The notes under the pieces: model-generated
The model's database searches: none
The model's input: the letters and a program-made list of their open reading frames with translations, nothing else
What the model was told of the DNA's origin: nothing
Assembly: GCA_024220505.1 (NCBI GenBank)
Contig: JAKZZE010000020.1
Span: 372,001 to 436,000, forward strand
Length of the DNA: 64,000 nt
Direction of reading: 5' to 3'
From: Rhizopus arrhizus
Lineage: Eukaryota > Mucoromycota > Mucoromycetes > Mucorales > Rhizopodaceae
Program-made: the position numbers and the translations under genes
Shown here: positions 1 to 10,143 of the stretch, piece by piece
Layout: every line of letters begins with the position of its first letter
Position numbering within the stretch: the first letter of the stretch is position 1

Positions 1-1445
1 TTCAAGAATCTCAGGGACATGCCGTTGCTCAACAAAAACTTATTTTTTCTGGTAAATAAGACCTGTACATAAATTTATCAAAAATTCCATACTTAATTTT
101 TTCATGCATAGGTAAAATCCTCGTTGATGATAAAAAGGTTGAGGATTACAACATTACCGAAAAGGATTTCTTAGTAGTTATGGTTGCTAAGGTGATTTTA
201 CAGTGGATTTACTTAAAATGAAATTTGTTGATATAACAGGTGTATTTATTAGGCAAAGACTACTCCCGCTTCTTCCAGTGCTGCAGCTAGTAGTGCTTCT
301 ACGCCAAAAGAATCTGCTACACAAGAAAAACCTGTTGAGGCTGCTCCTAAACCTGCTGCTCCTGCTGCCGCTGCTACTACTCCCAGCAACATTGCTAGTC
401 CTGCTTCTGAACCTCCTGCTAGTACGCCTGCTGCTCCAACAGAAACTACAACCACTGCTACTCCCGCAGATAGCTTTTCTCAATTAGGTAAAATTTGAAG
501 AAAATAATACCTGAATTCGTTATATTGACCATTTATGAATGTAGTTACTGGCTCTCAATTGGAAAGTGTTATTGAAAACATGATGTCTATGGGTTTCGAA
601 CGTGCTCAATGTGAACGTGCTCTTCGTGCCAGCTTCAACAATCCTGACAGAGCTGTAGAATACCTCTTTAATGTAATACATATTTTAACAAAAGAAGAAT
701 CCCTATTAATTTTGCACTTTAGGGTATTCCTGAGCATATATTGAACGAAATGAATGCTGCACAACAGCAACCTGAAGTACAACAAGATACCAATACTCAA
801 AGTCCTACAACTCCTAATGCCAATGATGCCAATGATGCCAGTAAATATTATAAGAACTATACATCAAAATACTAATGCTTTATACAGATGCATCCATGAA
901 CTTATTTGCTGCTGCTCAACAGCATGCTCAGCAACAACAGCAACAACAGCAACAGGAACAAAACCAAAATTTAAATGCTAGTCTTGCTAACTTTAGAAAT
1001 ACACCTCACTTTCAACAAATTCGCCAGTTAGTTCAAACCAATCCTGCCTTGCTTCAACCTTTGCTTCAATCCATTGGTCAAAGCAACCCTGAATTGATTA
1101 GAGCTATCAATGCCGATCCTAATGCATTTTTACAAGCATTTTTGGAAGGTGCTGAAGGTGAAGAAGGAGGCATGGGACCAGAAACAACTACTATTCAAGT
1201 AACTCCAGAAGAAAGGGATGCCATTGATAGAGTAAGAAAATACAAGCTGATTAACAATGAATCTAATTTTGTGTTAGTTGGCTGCACTAGGATTTGATAA
1301 AGCTGTTGCTGCTGAAGCATATTTTGCTTGTGACAAGAATGAAGGTAATTGTAATTAAGCCTCTTTATGTCATAGTAGTAATGTATTGTAAATAGAATTG
1401 GCTGCAAACTACTTGTTTGAGCATGGATATGATGATTTCGAATAA
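1..1445 (+). CDS. RAD23: RAD23-type UV excision repair / proteasome shuttle protein, 5' partial
   Basis: RAD23 proteins carry ubiquitylated cargo to the proteasome and stabilise the XPC/Rad4 damage sensor in nucleotide excision repair. The gene is cut by the window start inside the N-terminal ubiquitin-like domain (KLIFSGKIL, then [16 protein letters not shown]). Next come an Ala/Pro/Thr-rich linker, UBA1 ([19 protein letters not shown]), a Gln-rich stretch, the XPC-binding helices ([20 protein letters not shown]) and UBA2 ending HGYDDFE. This is the full RAD23 domain order. Inferred exons are 1-51, 112-191, 253-487, 545-672, 723-840, 888-1231, 1278-1344 and 1396-1445. All introns are GT-AG and short, and the joined frame stays open for 356 codons. 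The (CAA/CAG)n run near 940 encodes polyglutamine. Only the first ~15-20 residues appear to be missing. Confidence 0.95.
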
Positions 1446-1786
1446 GTTTTTGAGAATAATAAATTTTAACATAAAAGAGAGAGATTTCTACACGATCAGA
1501 TACATGAAATAAATTACTGTATTTTCTGCTTTGCGAATAGTAATTTACTATATTTGACAATAAAAAGCAAAGACATGTAATGATTATTTTCATTAAAGCA
1601 TTTCTATCATCCCTTTATCTATGACTTCAATAGAATAAGCATTTTAATTGGTCATTTTCCATCTGATTTTATTCCGAACAAAAAAAAGGCTAAAGCTTTG
1701 TTAACCCCACAAATCAGTCACATTCAAAAACTTTTTTTTCTTTTTTCTTTATTTCTCACCCTTCTTCACTTTTTTTTTGGCCCCTC

Positions 1787-3267
1787 ATGGATCAGCAAGC
1801 AGGTAGTAAAAAATAATCTTTTTAGATTTCTCTGTTTGACCAACTTTTGTTTAGTTGAAATAAAAACAAGAAAGTGACAGCACCCACTCCACAAAACACA
1901 CCTATTAATGCTGCTCCTATAAATTCACAGTCCATTCCCACTGTGCCTTCTATCTCTGAAGAAATTGAGACTATCAGCACTCCAGGTAAAAATATTTTTT
2001 TTACATGAGAATACATGTTTGATTGTTTTGATTTATACTTAGGCGCTTCTGCTTCTAATAATCCTGCCCTTTTTAGTATGCTCCAAGGAAAGTTAGGTAA
2101 TCTTGTGAATGAGCCTCTTCCTGCTAGTGTTCAACGTCGTGTCAACGGTCTTAAGTACCTTCAATCAAAACACACTGAACTTGAAGGCGAATTTCAAAAG
2201 GAAATCTTGGCTTTAGAAAAGAAATATTTGGAATTATATCGTCCCTTATATAATAAGCGTGCTGAAGTCATCTCTGGAAAGTATGAACCTACTGAAGAGG
2301 AAGTTACCGCTGGTGCCAAGGTAGATGAAGAAAGTGATGCAGAAGAAGACGAGGAAGAGGAAGAAACAAAAGAAAATGACGGAAAAGATGTGGCAGGCAT
2401 TCCTGAATTCTGGTTGACTGCTTTAAAAACACACCCTCAAATTGGAGAAATCATTACAGATGATGATTGTGAAGCTTTGAAGCACTTGGTTGATATTCAT
2501 TTAAGTTACCTTGAACAACCTGGTTTCAAGCTTGACTTTGAGTTTACTGAAAACGACTTTTTCACAAACAAAGTGCTTAGTAAGACTTATTATTACCAAG
2601 ACAACATGAGCGGCGGCGACTATGTATACGATCATGCTGAGGGCTGTGAGATCAACTGGAAAGAGGGTAAAGATTTGACGGTTACTATAGAAACCAAGAA
2701 GCAACGTCACAAGGGAACCAATAAAACTCGTGTCGTTAAGCGTACAGTTCCTGCTGAATCATTCTTTAACTTCTTTAATCCCCCTGTTCTTCCTGAAGAT
2801 GATGAAGAATTAGATGAAGAAGAAGCTGAAGGTTTAGATGCCAAATTAGAAGCTGATTATGAAATGGGTAAGAAACACAAAGGTCTACAGATAGAGGAAT
2901 CTAAAAAAGTGTTTTTGTTTATAGGTGAAGAATTTAAAGAAAAGATTATTCCTCATGCTGTTGATTTCTTTACTGGAAAAGCCCTTGAGTATGAAGATTA
3001 TGAAGATGGTTCTGATTTTGACGAGGTATACTTTTATACAAATGTGCAACAAAACATCACATTTCTTATTTTTTGGTATTTAGGATGATTTCCTTAGTGA
3101 TGACCTTGATGAAGATGATGAAGATGAGGATGATGACGATGACGATGATGATGATGATGTAGTAAGTTGAACATTGAATTTTCTCAAATTCCTTTCCTTA
3201 TCTAACATGATTTCTTTGATAGAAACCTTCCAAAGGTGAAAATGCCCCTGAATGCAAGCAATCTTAA
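1787..3267 (+). CDS. NAP1: Nucleosome assembly protein NAP1
   Basis: NAP1 is an H2A-H2B chaperone that shuttles between cytoplasm and nucleus. Inferred exons 1787-1802, 1875-1985, 2043-2867, 2925-3025, 3084-3161 and 3223-3267 join to 391 residues. Visible NAP features are the dimerisation helix region (LQSKHTELEGEFQKEILALE), the core beta domain (IPEFWLTALKTHPQIGEII), the basic KKQRHKGTNKTRVVKRTVP segment and EKIIPHAVDFFTGKALEYE. A very acidic tail of Asp/Glu repeats follows. The protein ends ECKQS, a CaaX-like motif of the kind that is farnesylated in other NAP1 proteins. The fourth intron (2868-2924, 57 nt) has no stop in frame; it is called an intron because NAP1 homologues lack that insert and its ends fit GT-AG. 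Confidence 0.95.
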
Positions 3268-3520
3268 TTTTTATAAATATTTTTTAATCATAAAATACAA
3301 AAATATAAAAACAAAAATTTGTATATTATTACTCATTGAGCCTCATTAGCAATGTAATCGTTCCTTTTTTTAATCTTGTTCCAATTTTCTGGGAAATGTT
3401 TTTTACCAGAATTTGAATAGGCCACAGCTATAAAATGTATATTAGTAAACAATGCTATGTACGACCAATTTCAATACTAAAGCCCAGTAGCATTCCCTTT
3501 TGAGTCAATCTTTAATATAT
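3268..3520. other. 3' flank of NAP1; no gene seen
   Basis: AT-rich sequence with several A/T runs, probably the NAP1 3' UTR and spacer. No open frame or RNA gene was recognised. Confidence 0.5.
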
Positions 3521-3880
3521 TTAGTAATCAATTTTTTTTTTTTTTTGAAAAAACTTTGCTCTCTTCTGTACTTGGCTTAATAAAATTACCTTTGCTGGTA
3601 TGATTCTATGCAGATTGGCTCGAGTGGATAATTTCTTATGAAGAAGTCTGTACCATACATTTCTAGGAGTATGGTGCATAGGGCTACTGATAAAAGCTTT
3701 CCAGTTGTTGTGACTTATGTTTATGATTTGTGAGTTTGAGTTGAAGCTGAACATTGTCTTTAGTTGATGATTTTTCAATACAGTTATATTGATATCGTCA
3801 TAGCTCATCTGTTGAATGAATGGGTCAAAGTTGATACTTGATTCAATTGGATTACAGTGCAAGAAACTAGGTTGGGCCAA
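3521..3880 (-). pseudogene. Relic of a LINE reverse transcriptase C-terminus (zinc-binding region)
   Basis: A 119-codon minus-strand frame contains NVWYRLLHKKLSTRANLHRI followed by IPAKV. This resembles the start of the RT zinc-binding domain found at the C-terminus of many non-LTR reverse transcriptases (R..WYRLLH.KLPT...LH.I.P). The cysteines that should follow are missing, because the frame runs into low-complexity KKKK, so the copy is decayed. It does not match the C-terminus of the intact LINE at 10031-14978, which has a different PGGKPKECIFHP arrangement, so it probably comes from another LINE family. Confidence 0.55.
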
Positions 3881-3987
3881 TGAAAAAAAATTTTGGTCAA
3901 TTTAAAATTGAATTGGGACACGGTTGCCAAATGGGACACTAATGCGAAAATGGGACAAAGGAGAGACAGAATGTTAGTTTTTTTTTC

Positions 3988-4081
3988 TTTTTGGACAAAT
4001 AACAATTGATTTTAAATGTTTAACTCACCTTTTTTGGAAAAAGCGAAAATGGAAATCGGACAAAATAGTAATTTCTGAAAC
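3988..4081 (+). repeat. Dispersed repeat R, copy 1 (upstream of the intact Fanzor)
   Basis: This ~94-bp segment starts TTTTTGGACAAATAACAATT and includes CACCTTTTTTGGA and GGAAATCGGACAAAATAG. It aligns almost gap-free, roughly three quarters identical by eye, with 60335-60431, and many of the differences are transitions. Short GGGACA/GGACA motifs also recur irregularly around it (3914, 3932, 3951, 3991, 4058, 4116), as in the subterminal regions of DNA transposons. Both copies sit beside Fanzor genes. Confidence 0.7.
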
Positions 4082-4450
4082 CATTGCTTAAGTTATGAAT
4101 ATTCATCTTCAAAATGGACAGATTTACTTAGCCCCACTGTGTATATTACAAAATATGAAGTAGAATAAATTTTATGCAAAATGCTTATTATCTTATAACA
4201 TTACATAAGCCGTATAGCCAATTACATTACCTGCCAGTCTATTAATTAAATAGTCAAGAAAAGCATATGACTAGTAATTACGCTGGATCGCCACAAGCTA
4301 TAGTTTTGAGATGCTCCAAAGCAATTAATCAGTTTTGCTACTGTTATATATCAAAAAATTTTCATTGGTCATTAAGGATTTCAATAGAAAGTAACAGAAC
4401 TTGAACAAATCTATAGACATTTATTTTCTTTCTGAAGCTTATAATAGATA
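4082..4450. other. 5' flank of the Fanzor gene; no gene seen
   Basis: AT-rich DNA between repeat R and the Fanzor start codon, presumably holding its promoter. No convincing ORF or terminal inverted repeat was found. An 11-bp string GTGTATATTAC at 4139-4149 recurs in direct orientation at 7468-7478, on the other side of the Fanzor gene. Confidence 0.4.
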
Positions 4451-7124
4451 ATGAAGCGAAGATATAAAAATAATCCCGCGAAGAGCTCGTCAACAAAAAG
4501 AAAGATTTTAAAGAGTAAGTACCAAAATAACACATTGCGAGGTATCATGTTCCTTACTTTTTTTCAAGAAGTAAATTCTGATAATATATCAGTTACATCT
4601 GCTCTGACCACTTCAGTTGCTTCTGGTTCACAGGCTTCTACTTCACAGGCTCCTAGTGCTCTTCCTCTTACATCCAAAAAGATACAGAAGAAAATAGATA
4701 AACAACTTGCTTTGCAGGACTTTAGAATGAAAACAAAAAGCAATACAGAAAAGACATGTCCTTCTTGCGGATTGCATACTCACTCAAGATCATCATCTAA
4801 CCTTTGCCCAAAAAAGAAGCAAAAGGAGCCATCTCACAATCCTGATGAGAAAAAGGAAACTTTTGTAATCAAATCCTCCTTAAAAAATATATGTACGGAC
4901 ACAAGGGTTTATGAAAAGATTGCTTCAGTAGTGGCCTACACAACCAAAGCGATCCACGTAGGCTCACTATTCATGAACTATATTTTTTTGAAGCTTTTAA
5001 ATAAGGGAGAACAAGTGCCAATTATTGATCATACCCTTGTCTATTCTATTTTCACTGTTGTAACTGGCAATGGCAAAAAGGTTCCTAAATACTGTCAAGA
5101 TTACTTTGATGAATTTTGCAACGAATGCCAAGTCAATGAAACAATACTGCAATCCCTCAAGAGTATTGGATATTCGTCTGTTCTGTCTATTATGTGTAAA
5201 CAATACGATGTACTCATACGCAACCATGTATGTGAAAACCATGAAAGGAGAACAACCCGCTTTTTTCTGGAAGCTTTTTCAGATATGTCTTCTCCCTTCT
5301 ATTGCAAAGGATTATCAGTTGCCCAAAGAAAAGCACTCTCTCACTATGTTTATACATTAAAGCAGAAACAGCAATCAATATGGCCTTCATCTTTAGAAAG
5401 AAATCAATGTTTAGAAGAAACCATAGAGAAGATGAATGCATTATGGAGTCGATATCAGACAATGAATTGCGATGCGGAAGATCTGTACTCCAAACCTCAT
5501 GAATTCTTCAAATGGTTTTTCTATCTTCAGCAAAAGATAAATGAAAAGGTGTATATTATGGAAGAAAAACCAGCCACCTTTGCCTCCAAGTCCTACATTT
5601 ATAGGAAGTTAAAAGAACTCACGTTTACTTCAATACTCAATAGACGAAGCTTCAAGTCTTTACAGGAACAAGTACTGCAAAGCATTAATTCAAAAATACC
5701 ACTAGTACTTGGGAAAAAATTAGAGAAGCTTGAGCCCCATTTACCTGCTCTTTTGAAATTTATTACAAGTATCCAGTCTAGAATTGAAGATGGAACATTC
5801 ACGCCTGCTAAATACACGGATCGGCGAGGCTATCGCTTTTTTTCCATCTTACCTGTATACTCATTTGCGATGAAGTCAATACAAATAGATGCCCAAGCTT
5901 TCTGGCGACTGTTGAAGCAATCTGGTATTGAAAATATCCCAAAAGGTGTTAAAGATAAATCGGCTCTCTCGGACTTCTACTATAGGCTTTTTAACTTTTC
6001 CAAAATGGGATTTCGAACTCGAAAAAGCCTTTCAGAGGGGAAAAAACAGTTTCAGTAAGTTAGCTTAGTTGAATTGAAAAATAAGAGCCTTAATTTAATC
6101 AAGTTATACATAGAAACGTTATATATACCGATGGGTATTCGATTTCTTTCCTTTTTTCTAGAGTGAAGAAGAAAAAACAAATAGATACTCTACTGGGAAA
6201 ACAGCCTGAGGACTTCCTCGAAGATATTGAAAATGGTTGTGAAATTTGGGGAGTAGATCCTGGTGTTGCCACACTTGTAACTGCCGTTGATACATCCGGA
6301 AGGCAAAGGACTACAAGCTTGGACGAGTACTATCATCTGTGTGGCTATAATGATGCGAATTCTATACGAAAAAAGCATCAAGAACAACACAAGGCTCAGT
6401 TTTTGAAAATTTCTAATTTAAGCTCGTTGAAGACATCCAATATGGCAGAATTTTTAAAAGCTTGCAAAGAAAGACTAGGTTTATATGACGATATTACAAG
6501 TTACTACAATGAAAAATCTTGGTAAATAAAAATATGATTTTTTTTTTTTACTTGTTTACTTGAGCAACATGCAAAAATCTGTGTAGGTCATCAAAGCTGA
6601 AGTTCAAATGCTACATTAGAAAACAAAAAGGTGTTCATGAGATCTGTAAGCGCTTCATTCACGGTAGTGCCAAATACGATGTAAAAGCAACCACAGGCGT
6701 AAGAACATCTACCAAGAAAGAGAATAGATACTATCCTTCTGCTCCCATTGATCACAAAAAAAGATCCAAGAAAACCATCATTGCTTTTGGTGATGGTATG
6801 TTTGGTTCCAGCCTCCGTGGAAATAAATCTGCTCCTGTGCGGATGATTAAGAAGGCTTTGAAAAAATATTGTGGAAAGCAGCTTGATATTTGCATGGTGG
6901 ATGAATGCTTAACAAGCCAAATCTGCAACAAATGCAAGACTAGAAACGTAGACAATGTTGTAACCGCCAAATCAAAACGAAGAGTACATACGGTATTGCA
7001 GTGTAAGCAAAACAATTGCAATATCATATGGAATCGTGATATCATGGCTGCTCATAACATACTGGATATATTTTTATTTGCTGCAAAAAACAAAAATCAG
7101 CGTCTTGATGCCTTTGTGCGTTAG
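4451..7124 (+). CDS. Fanzor (eukaryotic TnpB-like RNA-guided nuclease), apparently intact
   Basis: Fanzors are eukaryotic relatives of transposon TnpB and of Cas12; characterised members cut DNA guided by an omega-RNA transcribed from the 3' end of their own locus. Inferred exons 4451-4514, 4569-6054, 6162-6521 and 6587-7124 join to 815 residues with no stop. Near residue 80 is a zinc-knuckle-like CPSCGLHTHSRSSSNLC. The C-terminal half has RuvC-I (GVDPGVATLV, D549), then FGDGMFGSSLRG, then VDECLTSQIC (E743, the shifted glutamate typical of the rearranged Fanzor RuvC site), a zinc ribbon (CNKC ... CKQNNC) and RuvC-III (NRDIMAAHNIL, D788). All three acidic residues and four ribbon cysteines are present, so catalytic capacity is plausible. 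Exons 1-2 contain no other recognised domain. The first intron (54 nt) is stop-free and in frame, so a retained-intron isoform is possible. Membership is judged from motifs alone. Confidence 0.88.
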
Positions 7125-7501
7125 TTAGATCCCAGTGGCCAGCTTTCCGTGTGATTGATATGACTCTCTCATACTTCTGTACAGTGTAAGTTGGACAAGT
7201 TTTTTTTTTTTTTTTTTCTTACGCTTACGGATAATGTACTAACCACCTTAAATCTACAAAACTAGTTTCTTTAACTGTAGATTCTAAATATCTATTTTGC
7301 TTTGTTTTTAACCACTAAAATTATTTAAAATAGAAGAAGGAATAATGATGCTGATAGACTATATAACTAGTCTATTAAACTAAACAAAAAATTAAAAGAT
7401 TATAATATTTCAAATATATTTTATTGAATCAAATGTAATCCTCTTTTATTAAATGATTACATATAGAGTGTATATTACTGTACAAATCAATTTTCTTTTT
7501 T
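7125..7501 (+). other. Fanzor 3' flank; candidate omega-RNA region
   Basis: Characterised Fanzor/TnpB loci encode the guide RNA across the end of the ORF and into the element's right end, so this flank is where it would lie. The sequence holds a palindromic CTGTACAG near 7187, TACAGTGTAAGTTGGACAAG at 7189-7208 and an adjacent T run, beyond which it is AT-rich up to the stop of the next gene. I could not identify the RNA structure or the element end by eye. Confidence 0.3.
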
Positions 7502-8636
7502 TCAAAGATCATCATAAGTTGTCAAGACTCTAGAAGCCACAGGGTTTATAGGATGCTTTTCCTCTAATGATTTGGGTAACGGTCGGCTTTTATCGTCGTT
7601 ATCCTTTGCCATCAACCCATCCTCATCTTGCCATGGAATATTACCAAATCCCACTTTATTTCTTTCAGGTATCTTTGCTCGATTTACTTAAAAACAAATG
7701 TATAAGCAAAGAAATGATTGTCTTTAAATAATTATTTTACCTTTAATTTGTCTAGTACCAAGCAATACACCATGCATACTCTTTATTGCTGCCAGCGCTG
7801 CTTCCTTTTTCTCATATGTTGCAAATGCATAACTGTTTATCACGTATTAGCACATAGATATATGCAACTCGTATAGCAACTTACTCTTTTCCTTCTACCA
7901 TTCGAACATCTTCAAGTGCACCGAAACGAGAAAACACGTCTTCTAATTGCTCTATTGTTACATCTTCAAGGTCGCCAATGTATATCTTGTTGGAATAAAA
8001 TTCTGTATCAAGATATTGTGCTGCTTCAGAATAGGGCTATACATAATAAATCAGATCTTTTTTATCACATAAATTACAGTACTTACATCTCTACTGTTTG
8101 AATGGTGATGGTGACGATGATGACCGTGATAATGCGATGACCTGTAACCATGTTGTCGACTACTACTGCGTTTGCTTCTACGGTCATAATCACTGTCCGA
8201 ATCATCAGAGTAACGTCTATGATGGGATCTTTTAGGTGAAAGAGATGAAGAAGAGGATCTTCGTCGACGGCGCTTGGCATGATATCTATCTTCCCGTCTG
8301 TGAGTCTCACGATCGCTATCTGATCTCTCATTGTAATCTTTATCTTCTGTGCGTTCACTCTTGAATTTCTCTCTACGACGCTTTACTCTGCCAAACTCGT
8401 CTAATTCGTCTTCGTCGCTTTCGGAAAATACGGATCTATAAGAAAAATGACCTTGTTAAATGGTTTAAAAAGGACAATAATATTTTTTTTTCTGTGAACC
8501 TTCTTCGGTCTTCGGTCAAGGGATTTTTTCTTCTATCAGACTTTTTTCAATGAAATACACAAAGAAGAAAACTTTTAAAAACTGAGGTATTTAATGTTTA
8601 ATTTTAATCATTACTTACTGAATCCTCGTTTGACAT
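7502..8636 (-). CDS. RS-domain protein with one RRM (splicing-factor type)
   Basis: Six inferred exons (8636-8619, 8540-8500, 8435-8087, 8036-7885, 7832-7741, 7686-7502) join to 278 residues. The N-terminal half is rich in Arg, Ser, Asp and His, with RRRRRSSSSSLSPKRSHHRR and a His-rich patch (HHRHHHHSNSRD), and resembles an RS domain. A single RRM follows, with RNP2 KIYIGDL and RNP1 DYAFATYE, and the tail ends PINPVASRVLTTYDDL. Such proteins bind pre-mRNA and take part in splicing or mRNP assembly in the nucleus. The exact orthologue (Tra2-, RNPS1- or SREK1-like) is not clear, so no symbol is given. The gene is transcribed in the same direction as the tubulin cofactor gene upstream of it. Confidence 0.85.
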
Positions 8637-8906
8637 TATGCAATACAAGTACGGAACAAACTGAAGAATTTTTTTTTCTTCTTTGGAGGAGAAAAAAAGA
8701 AAAAAAAAAAAAGGACGAAATGTGATTGGATAATATGTGACAGTTCGCTCGGTGTAAAAAGCCAATTAAACAAATTCACTGATGAAATTAGTGCATTAAC
8801 ATGTACTTTACCATAATTCGTATATTGTTTTCTTTTTTTCTTTTTTTTTAATCAAAAGAGGGCGTGATAAATGATTTCTATATAAATGACTTTATTTAAT
8901 ATGATT

Positions 8907-9727
8907 TTACATTTCTTCAAGGTCATCATCACTCATCAATATATCCTCTTCAGGAAAGTCACCTACAGTTATCTTTGTTGGGCGAACAAAGCCACCATAG
9001 TTTTTCGGACAAGTGAAATAACGCTCTCCTTGAACACTACCATCATTTTTACCAAGAGGTTCATCGTATTGAACTCCAACCCAAAGCCCAGGCTGGAATT
9101 TAGTTTCACCAATATAACGAACAGTACCCAATCTTTTTATTGATTGATCATCTCCTGTTACTTCACATCGGTCTCCGATCTTCATATTCTTTATTGCCTC
9201 TTTGTATGATAATTCAATGGCCTCTTCTTTTGCTGCTGCCTCATCTGAAAATCTTCCAAGCTTATTGCGTTCTTTAAATGCTCTTACAGTATCTAAAAGC
9301 ATTATTATAAGTATTTTTAACCAGTCATATTAATTCTCTTTACCTGATCTTTTTTGGTATTCATCCTCTGTCAATTCAAACTTTTCTACAAGCGAGACGT
9401 CTGTATATTGATTTCTAACACGATGAGGATTGGTATCTTTTACATGAAGTCTCATGTAATCTTCAACGGGATATGCTCCCAGCATTTTGTCTTCATCATC
9501 CAATGAGCCCAGTAGATTATTTCCTTGATATAACTCAATCATTTGTGTTGAGGAAGGTATACCTGTAATGGGTTCAAGTTTATACTATATATATGTGTTG
9601 ATGATCAAATGATTAGAATTGGGTTGAAGCTTACCTTGAGTTGAGAGATGGTCAAGCCTTTATCAAAACGTCTTTCAGTACTGACTTTTTCTTCTGAAGT
9701 ATCAACAAATAAGTTAACAATGGACAT
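8907..9727 (-). CDS. TBCB: Tubulin-folding cofactor B (ubiquitin-like + CAP-Gly)
   Basis: Cofactor B captures alpha-tubulin released from the CCT chaperonin and passes it to cofactor E. Exons 9727-9635, 9584-9344 and 9292-8907 join to 239 residues, close to the ~240 of the family. The N-terminal half is the ubiquitin-like domain (MIELYQGNNLLGSLDDED, YMRLHVKDTNP). After a charged helix comes the CAP-Gly domain (LGTVRYIGETKFQPGLWVGV, GKNDGSVQGERYF, NYGGFVRP). The extreme C-terminus is acidic and ends DLEEM, as in cofactor B proteins whose terminal EEM-type motif mimics the tubulin tail. The second exon was joined through the acceptor at 9585, which restores the conserved leader before MIELYQG. 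Island 2 begins just 107 bp upstream of this start codon, so the promoter may have been affected by the insertion. Confidence 0.93.
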
Positions 9728-9834
9728 TTTGGATGAAGAGAATAATATAAAGAAAGGACGTAAATTTTAGTTACTGTGCTTCCAGTCTCAATTTACCGAA
9801 TGCTTGAAAACTCCGCCCACTTTTTTAAGAAAAG

Positions 9835-9887
9835 TTGGCCAGCTGTGTGCAGTTAAATTGCCCAGAAATAAAAGAATATTTTGCCCA
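9835..9887 (+). repeat. Left TTGCCCA array, 23-bp period
   Basis: TTGGCCA at 9835, TTGCCCA at 9858 and TTGCCCA at 9881 are spaced exactly 23 bp apart. The sequence between units is not conserved. The same motif occurs inverted with the same period at 17744-17842. Arrays of this kind in transposon ends usually bind the transposase; that role is inferred here. Confidence 0.75.
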
Positions 9888-10016
9888 GGTTTTTGAACTT
9901 TTTTTTCTGGATAAATATACTATTTCCAGAAATTAAAGTCGCATTTTGTAAGGTTTTATAATACAATTTATATGTAATTGCGACAAGTCATGGCGACATC
10001 AATTTCTAGAAATAGT

Positions 10017-10030
10017 GTATAGTGAACGTA
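10017..10030 (+). repeat. Target-site duplication, left copy (LINE)
   Basis: GTATAGTGAACGTA, identical to 14979-14992 and directly abutting the LINE. A 14-bp perfect direct repeat on both sides of a two-ORF element is the signature of target-primed reverse transcription. Confidence 0.88.
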
Positions 10031-10143
10031 AAAAAGCTTTTTTCCGCTTTCCAACACTATTACCAAATTTGGAAAGTCATTTACAACACTACACTCACAT
10101 TAACTCCAACACATCTCAACAAAAACATCTCGACAAGCCTACA

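Noticed and set aside
4139..7478. Direct repeat GTGTATATTAC flanking the Fanzor region, as a possible target-site duplication
   Set aside because: At 11 bp in AT-rich DNA a chance match between two ~400-bp flanks is fairly likely, and no terminal inverted repeats lie next to it.
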